Below are positions 1-6,759 of a stretch of DNA of 39,606 nucleotides, piece after piece (positions within the stretch are counted from its first letter, which is position 1; each line of letters opens with the position of its first letter). The notes beneath the pieces are model-generated. The model did not search any database, was not told the DNA's origin, and was given only the letters and a program-made list of their open reading frames with translations. The position numbers were made by a program, and so were the translations under genes. This DNA comes from Lolliginicoccus lacisalsi (GTDB taxonomy: Bacteria > Actinomycetota > Actinomycetes > Mycobacteriales > Mycobacteriaceae): assembly GCF_014841105.1 (NCBI RefSeq), contig NZ_JACYWE010000009.1, forward strand, positions 159,557 through 199,162, in the 5' to 3' direction.

Positions 1-136
1 CGGCGAGAGCGACGCCAAGGCCGCCGGTCACGAGCATCGCCAGCACGGTCGCCGCGCGAGCGAGCGCGGGCCACGGCGGCATCGCTGGCAGCGCGCGCGG
101 CAGCGGGATCGGGCGGGCGCGCCTCGGCTGCGTCAT
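1..136 (-). CDS. N-terminus of a membrane or secreted protein (partial)
   Basis: The ATG at 136 opens a minus-strand frame that runs off the left edge, giving the first 45 residues. They are MTQPRRARP followed by a Pro/Arg-rich stretch and then a hydrophobic segment (ARAATVLAMLVTGGLGVALA). A basic start followed by a hydrophobic helix is the pattern of a signal anchor or first membrane helix. Too little remains to name a family. The gene is divergent from the ArsR gene, with about 140 bp between them. The start is plausible but unproven, because the GC-rich context allows other starts. Confidence 0.5.
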   Translation of the reverse strand, partial: MTQPRRARPIPLPRALPAMPPWPALARAATVLAMLVTGGLGVALA

Positions 137-265
137 GGCGTTGACCGTACCTGTGGACGGCTCGCGTTCCTCTGGCGCCTTATGGCGATCACTGCTTGCC
201 CATCGGCGCGCCAGCGCGCGGCCGCCCCATTGCTACGGGGGCCTTGCCAAATCCCGGCCGCGGAG

Positions 266-271
266 TAACAT
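266..271 (+). promoter_or_regulatory. -10 box for a leaderless arsR transcript
   Basis: TAACAT fits the actinobacterial TANNNT -10 consensus and ends 8 nt before the ATG at 280, the spacing at which transcription begins on the start codon itself. There is no Shine-Dalgarno sequence before that ATG, which also favours a leaderless mRNA. Confidence 0.5.
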
Positions 272-288
272 ACAACCGTATGGTTGTA
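271..288 (+). promoter_or_regulatory. Palindromic operator over the arsR start codon
   Basis: TACAACC-GTAT-GGTTGTA is a perfect 7-bp inverted repeat around a 4-bp centre. It begins at the last base of the proposed -10 box and covers the expected transcription start and the ATG at 280-282. ArsR-family repressors that sit beside SRPBCC genes normally autoregulate through such sites, so binding here would block initiation directly. Confidence 0.65.
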
Positions 289-636
289 CATACGAGCGCG
301 GGAGCCGCCGAGCTATCCGACGACGAGGTCGACCGGATCTTCCGGGCCCTCGCCGATGCGACGCGCCGCGACATCCTGCGCCGGACGCTGGCCGGAGAGG
401 CCACGGTGTCGGAACTCGCTGCGGCGTACGACATGTCGTTTGCCGCGGTGCAGAAGCACGTCGCCGTGCTGGAAGGAGCTGGGCTCGTGACCAAGCACCC
501 GAAAGGCCGCGAGCGGCAAGTCCGCGGCAACCCCGAGGCAATCCGGCGGGCGCAGGTGCTGCTCGGCCGCTACGAACAAATCTGGCGTGGCCGCATCGAG
601 CGACTCGACGCGCTCCTCGCCGAGGACATCGACTGA
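280..636 (+). CDS. ArsR-family winged-helix transcriptional regulator
   Basis: A 118-residue ArsR/SmtB-type repressor. The HTH region reads RIFRALADATRRDILRR, then VSELAAAYDMSFAAVQKHV, with the wing at KGRERQVRGNP. The metal-binding cysteine motif of classical ArsR (ELCVCDL) is absent, as is usual in the subgroup paired with AHSA1/SRPBCC proteins, so it probably senses something other than arsenic. An upstream in-frame start at 196 exists, but the ATG at 280 fits the family length, follows a leaderless -10 box and lies inside the operator. It is followed 25 bp later by the SRPBCC gene and is probably co-transcribed with it. Confidence 0.88.
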   Translation: MVVHTSAGAAELSDDEVDRIFRALADATRRDILRRTLAGEATVSELAAAYDMSFAAVQKHVAVLEGAGLVTKHPKGRERQVRGNPEAIRRAQVLLGRYEQIWRGRIERLDALLAEDID

Positions 637-661
637 TCCAGTGGAATCGAAAGGCAACGCC

Positions 662-1648
662 ATGCCCATCACAACTGTCGACCGCGACACGGAAGCTCTC
701 ACGATGACCATCGTCGCCGACTTCGCCGCCCCGCTGGAGCGCCTGTGGGACGCCTACACCGACCCGCGGCAGATCGAGCGATTCTGGGGACCGCCGAGCT
801 ATCCAGCGCAATTCACCCGCCACGATGCCGCGCCCGGCGGCCGGTCGGTGTACACGATGACCGGGCCTGAAGGGGAGGTCTACCACGGCTTGTGGGAATG
901 GCAATCCGTCCAGCCCCGGCACTTCTTCGAAGTGAACGACCGATTCGCCCACGCCGACGGCACCCCGAACAGTGAGTTGCCGACCGTGCGCATGCGATTC
1001 ACGTTCGAAGGCACCGATGAAGGATCGCGGGTCACCACGGTGAGCTACTTCCACTCCCTCGACGAGCTCGAGAAGCTCCTCGAAATGGGCATGGACGAAG
1101 GCATGACGGAAGCGATGGGCCAGGTCGACGCGGTCCTCGCCGATCTCTCCTCGTTCGCGGCTGGCCGCGCGACCGGCACGGAGATCCTCAGCGACACGAA
1201 GGTGCGTATCAGCAGGGTCATCCGCGGCCCGATCGAGGACGTGTGGCGCGCTCACACCGAGGCGGGCCTCGTGCGCAAGTGGATGCTGGGCCCCGATGGC
1301 TGGACCATGCCCGTCTGCGAGGTCGCCATCAACGTCGGACAGCGCTACCGGTACGAATGGGAAGAGGCCGGGAATGGCGGGAACAGGTTCGGATTCGAGG
1401 GCGAGCTGCTCGAGGCGGCGGCCCCGTACCGCATGGTGACCACCGAGCGGATGATCGGAGCGCCCGGGGACGGCACGGTCAACGAGATGACCCTCGCGAC
1501 GGTGCAGGGTGGCACGCTGATGACGCTGGTCATCACCTATCCGAGCGTGGAACTGCGAGACATGATCCTGGGCACCGGCATGGCCGATGGCATGGAGGCC
1601 AGCTACCGGCGGCTCGAGCGCGAGGTGCTCGCGACGGCGGTCGCGTGA
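662..1648 (+). CDS. Tandem SRPBCC (AHSA1/START-like) protein
   Basis: A 328-residue protein with two SRPBCC domains. The first (about 15-165) begins TMTIVADFAAPLERLWDAYTDP and contains ERFWGPPSYPAQF. The second (about 180-325) begins VRISRVIRGPIEDVWRAHTEA and contains VRKWMLGPDGW. Most AHSA1-like proteins beside ArsR regulators are single-domain, near 150 residues, so this is a duplication-fusion. The fold has a deep hydrophobic cavity and usually binds or turns over small hydrophobic ligands; no catalytic residue can be assigned here. Start chosen: ATG at 662, because the longer frame upstream (587) overlaps the ArsR coding sequence. Ligand unknown; cytoplasmic, with no signal peptide. Confidence 0.85.
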   Translation: MPITTVDRDTEALTMTIVADFAAPLERLWDAYTDPRQIERFWGPPSYPAQFTRHDAAPGGRSVYTMTGPEGEVYHGLWEWQSVQPRHFFEVNDRFAHADGTPNSELPTVRMRFTFEGTDEGSRVTTVSYFHSLDELEKLLEMGMDEGMTEAMGQVDAVLADLSSFAAGRATGTEILSDTKVRISRVIRGPIEDVWRAHTEAGLVRKWMLGPDGWTMPVCEVAINVGQRYRYEWEEAGNGGNRFGFEGELLEAAAPYRMVTTERMIGAPGDGTVNEMTLATVQGGTLMTLVITYPSVELRDMILGTGMADGMEASYRRLEREVLATAVA

Positions 1649-1683
1649 CGGTGTCATCCGCGCATCCCGCCTAGCGAGAAGCG

Positions 1684-1721
1684 CTGGTCCCGCGCGCCGG
1701 GGTGGTGGCGCGCGGGACCAG
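1684..1721. terminator. Bidirectional stem-loop between convergent genes
   Basis: CTGGTCCCGCGCGCC (1684-1698) pairs perfectly with GGCGCGCGGGACCAG (1707-1721), giving a 15-bp stem with an 8-nt loop. It lies between the convergent ends of the SRPBCC gene (1648) and yceI (1741). No T-run follows on either side, which is common for terminators in GC-rich actinobacteria. Confidence 0.8.
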
Positions 1722-1740
1722 GCGGGGTAGCGGGGGCGTG

Positions 1741-2292
1741 CTACTGCTTGACTGCCTCGATGTCGAGGGTGATGGTGACCTTGTCGCCCACCACGGCGCC
1801 GCCGTTCTCGAGCGGGGCGTCGAAGTTGACGTTGAAGTCCTTGCGGTTGATGGTGGTGCTGGCCTCGAAGCCAGCCACCTCGCCCTGCCCCATGCCGGGG
1901 TTGACGCCGTTGAACTCGACGGCGAGGCTGACAGGCTTGGTCACGCCGCGAAGGGTGAAGTTGCCGTCGAGATAGAGGTCATCGCCGTCGGCGCGCAGCC
2001 CCGTGGAGGCGAAGGTAGCGGTGGGGTTATTGGCGGAGTCGAAGAAGTCCGCGGTGGCGAGGTGCTCGTCGCGCTGCTTGTTCTTGGTGGTGACGGACGC
2101 GACCGCGATGTGCGCGGTGACGGCGGGGGTGCCGTCCTCGGCGACGTCGAGCTGGCCCGAGAACTCCGTGAACTCGCCGCGGACCTTGCTGACCATGAGG
2201 TGGCGGACGCTGAAGGACACGGTGGAGTGGACGGGGTCGATGGTCCAGGTTCCGGTATTGAGGCGGGGCAGGGTGGTGACGGCGGTGGTCAT
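1741..2292 (-). CDS. YceI-family lipocalin-like protein
   Basis: A 183-residue single-domain YceI protein. It opens MTTAVTTLPRLNTGTWTIDPVHSTVSF in two stretches, where WTIDPxHSxVxFxVRHL is the family hallmark, and later shows VTTKNKQRDEHLATADFFD, LTLRGVTKPVSL-like and FNVNFDAPLENGG segments. YceI proteins form a lipocalin-like barrel that binds long isoprenoid or fatty-acid ligands. No signal peptide is visible, unlike E. coli YceI, so it is probably cytoplasmic. The ATG at 2292 is preceded by AAGGAGCCACC; an in-frame start at 2340 lies within the operator region and is unlikely. Two tandem palindromes upstream (2326-2365) suggest tight repression. A second YceI-like gene lies at 3559-4131. 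Confidence 0.93.
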   Translation of the reverse strand: MTTAVTTLPRLNTGTWTIDPVHSTVSFSVRHLMVSKVRGEFTEFSGQLDVAEDGTPAVTAHIAVASVTTKNKQRDEHLATADFFDSANNPTATFASTGLRADGDDLYLDGNFTLRGVTKPVSLAVEFNGVNPGMGQGEVAGFEASTTINRKDFNVNFDAPLENGGAVVGDKVTITLDIEAVKQ

Positions 2293-2325
2293 GGTGGCTC
2301 CTTGCAAGTGTTGAATCGACACAAG

Positions 2326-2365
2326 TAGTTGCGCGTGCAACTAAAACTAGTTAAGCATTCAACTA
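2326..2365 (-). promoter_or_regulatory. Two tandem palindromic operators upstream of yceI
   Basis: Site A, TAGTTGCGCGTGCAACTA (2326-2343), has perfect 7-bp arms around 4 bp. Site B, TAGTTAAGCATTCAACTA (2348-2365), has the same 18-bp geometry with 5-bp perfect outer arms. Their centres are 22 bp apart, about two helical turns, which would place two dimers on one DNA face. The pair lies 34-73 bp upstream of the yceI start. Related sites occur at 6742-6759 and 9692-9709. Confidence 0.7.
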
Positions 2366-2491
2366 GGAATGTGTCGAGCGATGGTGACAGGGGTCACACT
2401 CGTGGACCGCTGGGCGCTAGGAGTGCCGCTGGCGGCTGGCGCGTCGGTGGCTGGCGCGGCGGTCTTGCCGGCACCGCCTCGGCGGCGCGGT

Positions 2492-2564
2492 CAAACGCAC
2501 CTGGAATCGCTAAACGCGATAGAAAATCACCTGGGTTTCCCGCCGCTTCTATCGCGTTTGCATC
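2492..2564 (+). repeat. 73-bp palindromic intergenic element, copy 1
   Basis: The core is AAACGCGATAGAA (2512-2524), a 22-bp spacer, and its exact reverse complement TTCTATCGCGTTT (2547-2559). A further CAAACGCACC lies at 2492-2501 and GCATC follows the right arm. The same layout and length recur, inverted, at 15723-15795. It lies in the 310-bp stretch between the yceI start (2292) and the cyclase stop (2603), 43 bp past the cyclase gene, and could form a stem-loop at the 3' end of the long minus-strand operon. Apart from this element and the two yceI operators I see nothing else in that stretch. Confidence 0.8.
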
Positions 2565-2602
2565 AGATGAGGCCGCCCACCCAGCCGCGGCCGCCGAGCG
2601 AG

Positions 2603-3502
2603 CTAGCCGCCGAGCAGCACCGTGTACGAGATCGAATCAGCACCGTGATCGGCATCCTGCGCGCCCAGGCTGATCTGCCCGCTTCCGAGCAGCGGGCACT
2701 CGTCACGCCGCAGATGCACCCGGGCTCCCTCGTGGGTCACGACGAAGGTGCCGTTGGTGCTCTGGTCCTCGAGCACGAACGCGCCGCGCCGGTACTCGAT
2801 CCGCGCATGCTTGCGCGAGACCAGTGGAAGGTCCACCACTAGGTCGCTGTCCTGCCCGCGGCCGAGCAGGAAGGGCGTGTCACGCTCGGACACGCGGGCG
2901 CCCCGTCCATGGAACAGCAGTTGCAGCACCTTGCCGGGCTCGCCGGAGGCGGATCGGCCCAGGCTGACGATTCGGGTCGCATCGGTGTCGTCGTCCCACA
3001 GCACCTGGTAGATGTCGAGGGGCTCCTTCTTGCCCTTCACCGTGGCGCGATCCACGAGCCGCACGCGCACGGGCGTCCCTCTGGGCAGCAGGGCAACGCT
3101 GGCGCCGGACATGACTATCTGGTCGGCTCGCGCGAGCGCCACCATGCGCGCGGCGACATTGACGGCATCGCCGAACACATCACCGTCATCGCGGACGATC
3201 GCCTGGCCGAAGTGGAGGCCGACCCGGACGTGCAGCCGTGGCCCGGTGGGCAAGGGGGCGCGCATAGCTTCCTCGATGGCGATCGCGCCCTGCGCAGCGT
3301 CGGCGACGCTGCCGAACCGGGCCATGATCTCGTCGCCGATGGTCTTGATCACGATGCCCCCGTGTCGGCCCCCCGCGCGCGCCATGCGCTCGACGGCCTC
3401 GGCAATCACGGCGCTCGCTGCGACATCGCCGAGTGACTCGTACAGCTCGGTGCTGCCGCTCACGTCGGCGAACATCACGGCCAGCGCGTCAGGCTCGTCC
3501 AT
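2603..3502 (-). CDS. Class III adenylate cyclase fused to an FHA domain
   Basis: A 299-residue cytoplasmic protein. Residues about 5-165 are a class III nucleotidyl cyclase: the metal aspartates are D13 (MFADVSGST) and D57 (IKTIGDE), the adenine pair K53 and D112 is present, and the transition-state N115 and R119 lie in FGDAVNVAARM. All key residues are kept, so it should be active, probably as a homodimer making cAMP. Residues about 205-280 are an FHA phosphothreonine-binding domain (LLGRGQDSD, SRKHARI, STNGTFV), suggesting docking to or control by Ser/Thr kinases. The start ATG at 3502 follows GAGGTG. The gene is last in the minus-strand series from 6706. This domain order is known in actinobacteria but uncommon beside pirins. 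Confidence 0.92.
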   Translation of the reverse strand: MDEPDALAVMFADVSGSTELYESLGDVAASAVIAEAVERMARAGGRHGGIVIKTIGDEIMARFGSVADAAQGAIAIEEAMRAPLPTGPRLHVRVGLHFGQAIVRDDGDVFGDAVNVAARMVALARADQIVMSGASVALLPRGTPVRVRLVDRATVKGKKEPLDIYQVLWDDDTDATRIVSLGRSASGEPGKVLQLLFHGRGARVSERDTPFLLGRGQDSDLVVDLPLVSRKHARIEYRRGAFVLEDQSTNGTFVVTHEGARVHLRRDECPLLGSGQISLGAQDADHGADSISYTVLLGG

Positions 3503-3558
3503 TCAGCACCTCTCACGCGGGGAAGCGGGCAGCGCGACCAGGAGCGGTCTCCGGGCCA

Positions 3559-4131
3559 TTATCGCGCTCCGTCCGGCTCGAGTGGCCCCTGGATGGCGAT
3601 CGTCACCTCGTCGGCGAGCCGCAGCGCGCCGAGGAATGCCGAGAAGGGCGTGATTCCCCAGCGGGACTGGCGGATCCCGGCGCTCACCTCGACCTGGCCG
3701 GACGCCTCGATCGTGCCGGTGAGCGCGACGGGCCGCGAGACCCCCAGCAGGGCGAGGTCCCCTTCCACCTGGAGGGAGTTGCCGTCGACGGCTACCGAGG
3801 TCGAGGTGAAGGTGGCGGTGGGGAAGGAGTGGGGCTTGAGCACCCCGCGCATGTTCTTCTCGGTGGTGCGCCGGTCCGAGGCGGACATCGGCTTGACGCC
3901 GCCCGTGGCCTGCGTGATAGCGAGCGAGCCTGTCTGGATGGTCGCGGCGATCGTGGCATCGCCCGGACCGCTCGGCGGCACGGTGACCCGCGCGGACCAT
4001 TGAGCGGCATTGATGACCAGATCGTGGCCCACGCGCGCGCCCACTCCTGCCCGGGAGGTCCGCACCGCCAACTGGTCGGAGCCGTGGCCCGGGTTCTCAG
4101 GGCCAAGGAGGTATTCACCCGCTGCGAGCAT
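3559..4131 (-). CDS. YceI-like lipocalin domain protein
   Basis: A protein of about 190 residues with a divergent YceI fold: GEYLLGPENPGHGSDQLAVRT in two stretches replaces the usual WxIDPxHS opening, but NMRGVLKPHSFPTATFTS, LALLGVSRPVALT and WGITPFSAFLGAL match the family. Its substrate is presumably a hydrophobic chain. A GTG at 4140 (three codons earlier) is an alternative start; I prefer the ATG at 4131, though neither has a strong ribosome-binding site. It lies 56 bp upstream of the cyclase and 69 bp downstream of the SRPBCC gene, on the same strand, so it is probably part of the pirin operon. It is clearly diverged from the YceI at 1741-2292. Confidence 0.85.
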   Translation of the reverse strand: MLAAGEYLLGPENPGHGSDQLAVRTSRAGVGARVGHDLVINAAQWSARVTVPPSGPGDATIAATIQTGSLAITQATGGVKPMSASDRRTTEKNMRGVLKPHSFPTATFTSTSVAVDGNSLQVEGDLALLGVSRPVALTGTIEASGQVEVSAGIRQSRWGITPFSAFLGALRLADEVTIAIQGPLEPDGAR

Positions 4132-4200
4132 GGTGTCCACCGTAGTCCGCCGCGATGCCTCGCGGGCGATCGGCGCTCAAGTATGCGGTCCGAAGATCGC

Positions 4201-4644
4201 CTAGTGCTCGCCGTCCTCGAGGATTGCCTTGAGCAGGTGCAGGTCTTTGCTGCCAGCGCGTCGCAGCGCGGCGGCGATCATGGGCCGGGCGAGCCGCGAG
4301 AGCTTGGCGGGCCCGCCCTCGTTGGTGAGCTCCATGCGCGTGGCACCCTCGCCCGCGTCCGCCCAGGCGTAGGTGGTCCGCATGGGGAACGGCCCCTCGC
4401 TGACCTGCATGACGAGGCGCTCGCCGGGCACATATTCCGCTACCTCATAGGTGTACTCGAGCACGCGCCCGACGAACTCGGCCCGGAAAGCGAGGCGGCT
4501 CCCCACCGCGAGGGGCGGCGAGGTCAGCCACTCCACCGAGGAGATGTTCTCGTACCAGGTGGTTGCCCTGTCAGGGTTAGCGGCGAAGCGCGCGACATCA
4601 GCGCGGGGGCGATCGATGACGATCGACGTGGTGACCGAGACCAT
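4201..4644 (-). CDS. SRPBCC-family (polyketide cyclase-like) protein
   Basis: A 147-residue single SRPBCC domain. It begins MVSVTTSIVIDRPRADVARFAANPD, then ATTWYENISSVEW and GERLVMQVSEGPFPMRTTY, the layout of polyketide_cyc2/START-like proteins. It probably binds a small hydrophobic molecule; no catalytic residue is evident. It is 26 bp downstream of the GNAT gene and 69 bp upstream of the YceI-like gene, all on the minus strand, consistent with one transcript. It is not closely related to the two-domain AHSA1 protein at 662-1648. Confidence 0.85.
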   Translation of the reverse strand: MVSVTTSIVIDRPRADVARFAANPDRATTWYENISSVEWLTSPPLAVGSRLAFRAEFVGRVLEYTYEVAEYVPGERLVMQVSEGPFPMRTTYAWADAGEGATRMELTNEGGPAKLSRLARPMIAAALRRAGSKDLHLLKAILEDGEH

Positions 4645-4670
4645 GCTGGTGATGCTAGAGGCCGGTGCTC

Positions 4671-4976
4671 CTACAGGTCGAACTCGGCCCGGCGATCCTC
4701 GGGAACCATCGCCACGTAGTCGGCATGCTTGGTGAGGAATTTCCGGACTGCCGGGCAGTACGGAAGGATCTCGAGCCCCTCGCCCCGGGTGGCATCGAGC
4801 GCCTCTTGGATGACCTGCATCGCGAGGCCCTGGCCGCCGAACTTGTCGGCGATCTCGGTGTGGATGAAGGCGCGGTTGCCGCCGCGCGGGCGGTACTCGG
4901 TGAACCCGGCGCGCTCGTCATCGACCCAGATCTCGAACCGGGTCTGCTCGGTGTTGTGCTTGACCTCGATTGCCAT
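4671..4976 (-). CDS. Small GNAT-family N-acetyltransferase
   Basis: A 101-residue protein of the short, YjdJ-like GNAT group (COG2388). The segment FIHTEIADKFGGQGLAMQVIQEAL carries the acetyl-CoA loop (GGQGLA), followed by ILPYCPAVRKFLTKHADY near the end, both hallmarks of this group. These minimal acetyltransferases lack the N-terminal strands that bind substrate in larger GNATs, and their acceptors are mostly unknown. The ATG at 4976 is followed by AIEVKHNTEQTRFEI. It lies 10 bp from the end of the pirin gene and so is almost certainly in its operon. Confidence 0.9.
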   Translation of the reverse strand: MAIEVKHNTEQTRFEIWVDDERAGFTEYRPRGGNRAFIHTEIADKFGGQGLAMQVIQEALDATRGEGLEILPYCPAVRKFLTKHADYVAMVPEDRRAEFDL

Positions 4977-4986
4977 GGGTTTCCTT

Positions 4987-5706
4987 TCAGAAGTGGGCGT
5001 ACATCTCCCAGATGAGTATTTCGGATTCGCTGGCTGCTGTCAGCGCTTGGCCGCCGCCGCTGGTGATGCGCACGGAATCGCCGGCCGCGAGGGTGTCGTC
5101 GCCCAGTGACGCGGTTCCCTTCGCGAGGTACACGTGCACGAATGGCGCGCTCGGTACCGTGATCGATGCGCCTTCCGGGAGCCGCGCGGCGTAGAGGGCC
5201 GCGTACTTGTTGGCCAGGCCGAGGCCGGGATCATCGGCATGCTTGGGCAGGCCGGAGGCCACGACGAACAGATCGCCGGAAGCGAGCTTGCTGGTGAAGT
5301 CGGCCTGCTCGTAGCTCGGGGGCAGGCCGTTGGTGTCGGGAGCGGCCCACATCTGCACCACGTGGATGTCCTCGCCCTCGCGCGACAGGCTTCGCTCGGC
5401 ATGGCTGATGCCGCTGCCGGCGGTCATGCGCTGCGCCGATCCGGCGGGGATGCGCAGGGTGTTGCCGGTGGAGTCCTCGTGCACGACCTCGCCCGACATG
5501 ACCCAGGTGATGATCTCCATGTCCTTGTGCTGGTGGCGGTCGAAGCTGCCGCCGGGAGCCATGATGTCGTCGTTGTTGACGAGCAGCACGCCGTGGCCGC
5601 CGCGGTGCAGGTCGAAGTTGCCCGCGAACGGGAACGAATGCCTGCTCGTGAGCCACTCCATGCGGATGGTGGTGCGGTCGTCGGCACGCTTGATGACGGT
5701 GTCCAT
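4987..5706 (-). CDS. Pirin-family bicupin protein (YhhW-like)
   Basis: A 239-residue pirin of the short YhhW type. The N-terminal cupin shows FDRHQHKDMEIITWVMSGEV, with the HxH and downstream Glu that bind a metal ion, then GSAQRMTAGSGISHAE and the family's HVVQMWAAP-like segment. The C-terminal cupin (about 150-239) is metal-free as usual. Some relatives have quercetin 2,3-dioxygenase activity, but the physiological substrate is not known. The start ATG at 5706 follows GGGAGGAAT; an earlier in-frame start at 5763 would overlap the upstream pirin gene. It is 28 bp downstream of the second pirin gene. Confidence 0.93.
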   Translation of the reverse strand: MDTVIKRADDRTTIRMEWLTSRHSFPFAGNFDLHRGGHGVLLVNNDDIMAPGGSFDRHQHKDMEIITWVMSGEVVHEDSTGNTLRIPAGSAQRMTAGSGISHAERSLSREGEDIHVVQMWAAPDTNGLPPSYEQADFTSKLASGDLFVVASGLPKHADDPGLGLANKYAALYAARLPEGASITVPSAPFVHVYLAKGTASLGDDTLAAGDSVRITSGGGQALTAASESEILIWEMYAHF

Positions 5707-5734
5707 CGGATTCCTCCCGGGCGCGGGGCCCTCG

Positions 5735-6706
5735 TCAGCGTCCCCGGTAGGGGCGGATGCCATCGGCAGGGATGTGCCCGAACGCGCCGGACTGGAAGTC
5801 CTCGAGCGCCTCGATGATCTCCTGCTTGGTGTTCATCACGAACGGGCCGTACTGGAAGACGGGCTCGCGGATCGGTTGGCCGCCGAGCAGCAGCACCTCG
5901 AGCGCGGGACGGTTGCTGTCCTGCGCATACGCTGCCGAGACGGTGATGCGATCACCAGCGCCGAGGACGGCGAGCTGGCCCTGGCGGATGGGGCGGCCCT
6001 CCGCGCCGACGGTGCCCCGTCCGGACAGCACGTAGACCAGGGCGTTGAACGCGGGGTTCCACGGCGTGGAGAGCTGCGCTCCGGGCTGGATGGTGGCGTG
6101 GGCGAGGGTGATCGGCGTGTAGGTCGCGCCGGGGCCGCGGTGCCCGTCGAGGTCGCCGGCGATGACGCGCACGAGGGCGCCGCCGTCTGCGGAGGCGAGG
6201 AGGGTGACCTGCTCGCCCTCGAGGTTCTGGTACTTCGGGGCGAGGAACTTGTCCTTGCGGGGCAGGTTCACCCACAGCTGGACGCCGTGGAACAGTCCGC
6301 CGGAGTCGACGAGCTCGGCGGGCGGGGTCTCGATGTGGAGCACGCCCGAGCCGGCGGTCATCCATTGGGTGGCGCCGTTCTCGATGAGGCCGCCCCCGCC
6401 GTGCGAGTCCTGGTGCTGGAACCGGCCGTCGATCATGTAGGTGACCGTCTCGAAGCCGCGGTGGGGATGCCAGTCGGTGCCGCGTGGCTCGCCTGGCGCA
6501 TAGTCGACCTCGCCCATCTGGTCCATATGGATGAAGGGGTCGAGCGCGGCGGCGGGCACTCCGGCGAAGGCGCGGGTGACCGGGAAGCCCTCGCCCTCGA
6601 AGCCACGCGGACCGCTGGTGACGGAGGCGACGGCGCGCTCGGACTCCGGGGCGGTGGCGGCGTGGATGCGGGGGAGGGTGAGCGTGTTGGCGGTGACGGC
6701 AGGCAT
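5735..6706 (-). CDS. Pirin-family bicupin protein (longer type)
   Basis: A 323-residue classical pirin, first gene of the probable operon. The metal site reads TDWHPHRGFETVTYMIDGRFQHQDS across two stretches, with the HxH and Glu ligands present, followed by MTAGSGVLHIE. The C-terminal cupin ends with FVMNTKQEIIEALEDFQSG, the pirin_C hallmark. Possible role: redox or iron-dependent regulation, or quercetinase-like dioxygenase activity; known pirins differ. The ATG at 6706 is preceded by GAGAGGAGCACCC, a strong ribosome-binding site. An operator-like palindrome sits 36 bp upstream (6742-6759). Two unlike pirins in tandem suggest different functions rather than simple duplication. Confidence 0.94.
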   Translation of the reverse strand: MPAVTANTLTLPRIHAATAPESERAVASVTSGPRGFEGEGFPVTRAFAGVPAAALDPFIHMDQMGEVDYAPGEPRGTDWHPHRGFETVTYMIDGRFQHQDSHGGGGLIENGATQWMTAGSGVLHIETPPAELVDSGGLFHGVQLWVNLPRKDKFLAPKYQNLEGEQVTLLASADGGALVRVIAGDLDGHRGPGATYTPITLAHATIQPGAQLSTPWNPAFNALVYVLSGRGTVGAEGRPIRQGQLAVLGAGDRITVSAAYAQDSNRPALEVLLLGGQPIREPVFQYGPFVMNTKQEIIEALEDFQSGAFGHIPADGIRPYRGR

Positions 6707-6741
6707 TGGGTGCTCCTCTCGTGGCTCTCGAACCGTATAAC

Positions 6742-6759
6742 TAGTTGATGATTCAACAT
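6742..6759 (-). promoter_or_regulatory. Palindromic operator upstream of the pirin operon
   Basis: TAGTTGATGATTCAACAT keeps the TTGA-N4-TCAA core and 18-bp frame of the yceI sites, with only the last two bases off. A TTATAC stretch (6735-6740, read on the minus strand) beside it could be the -10 box. It lies in the divergent region between the pirin operon and the desaturase fusion, so it might affect both. Confidence 0.65.

Noticed and set aside
233-1657. Long open frame on the minus strand, antisense to arsR and the SRPBCC gene
   Set aside because: It overlaps two recognisable genes, shows no family features and has the His/Arg/Asp-rich composition of a GC-rich shadow frame.
5707-5763. Earlier start for the shorter pirin
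   Set aside because: It would overlap the upstream pirin gene, and the ATG at 5706 has GGGAGGAAT at proper spacing.
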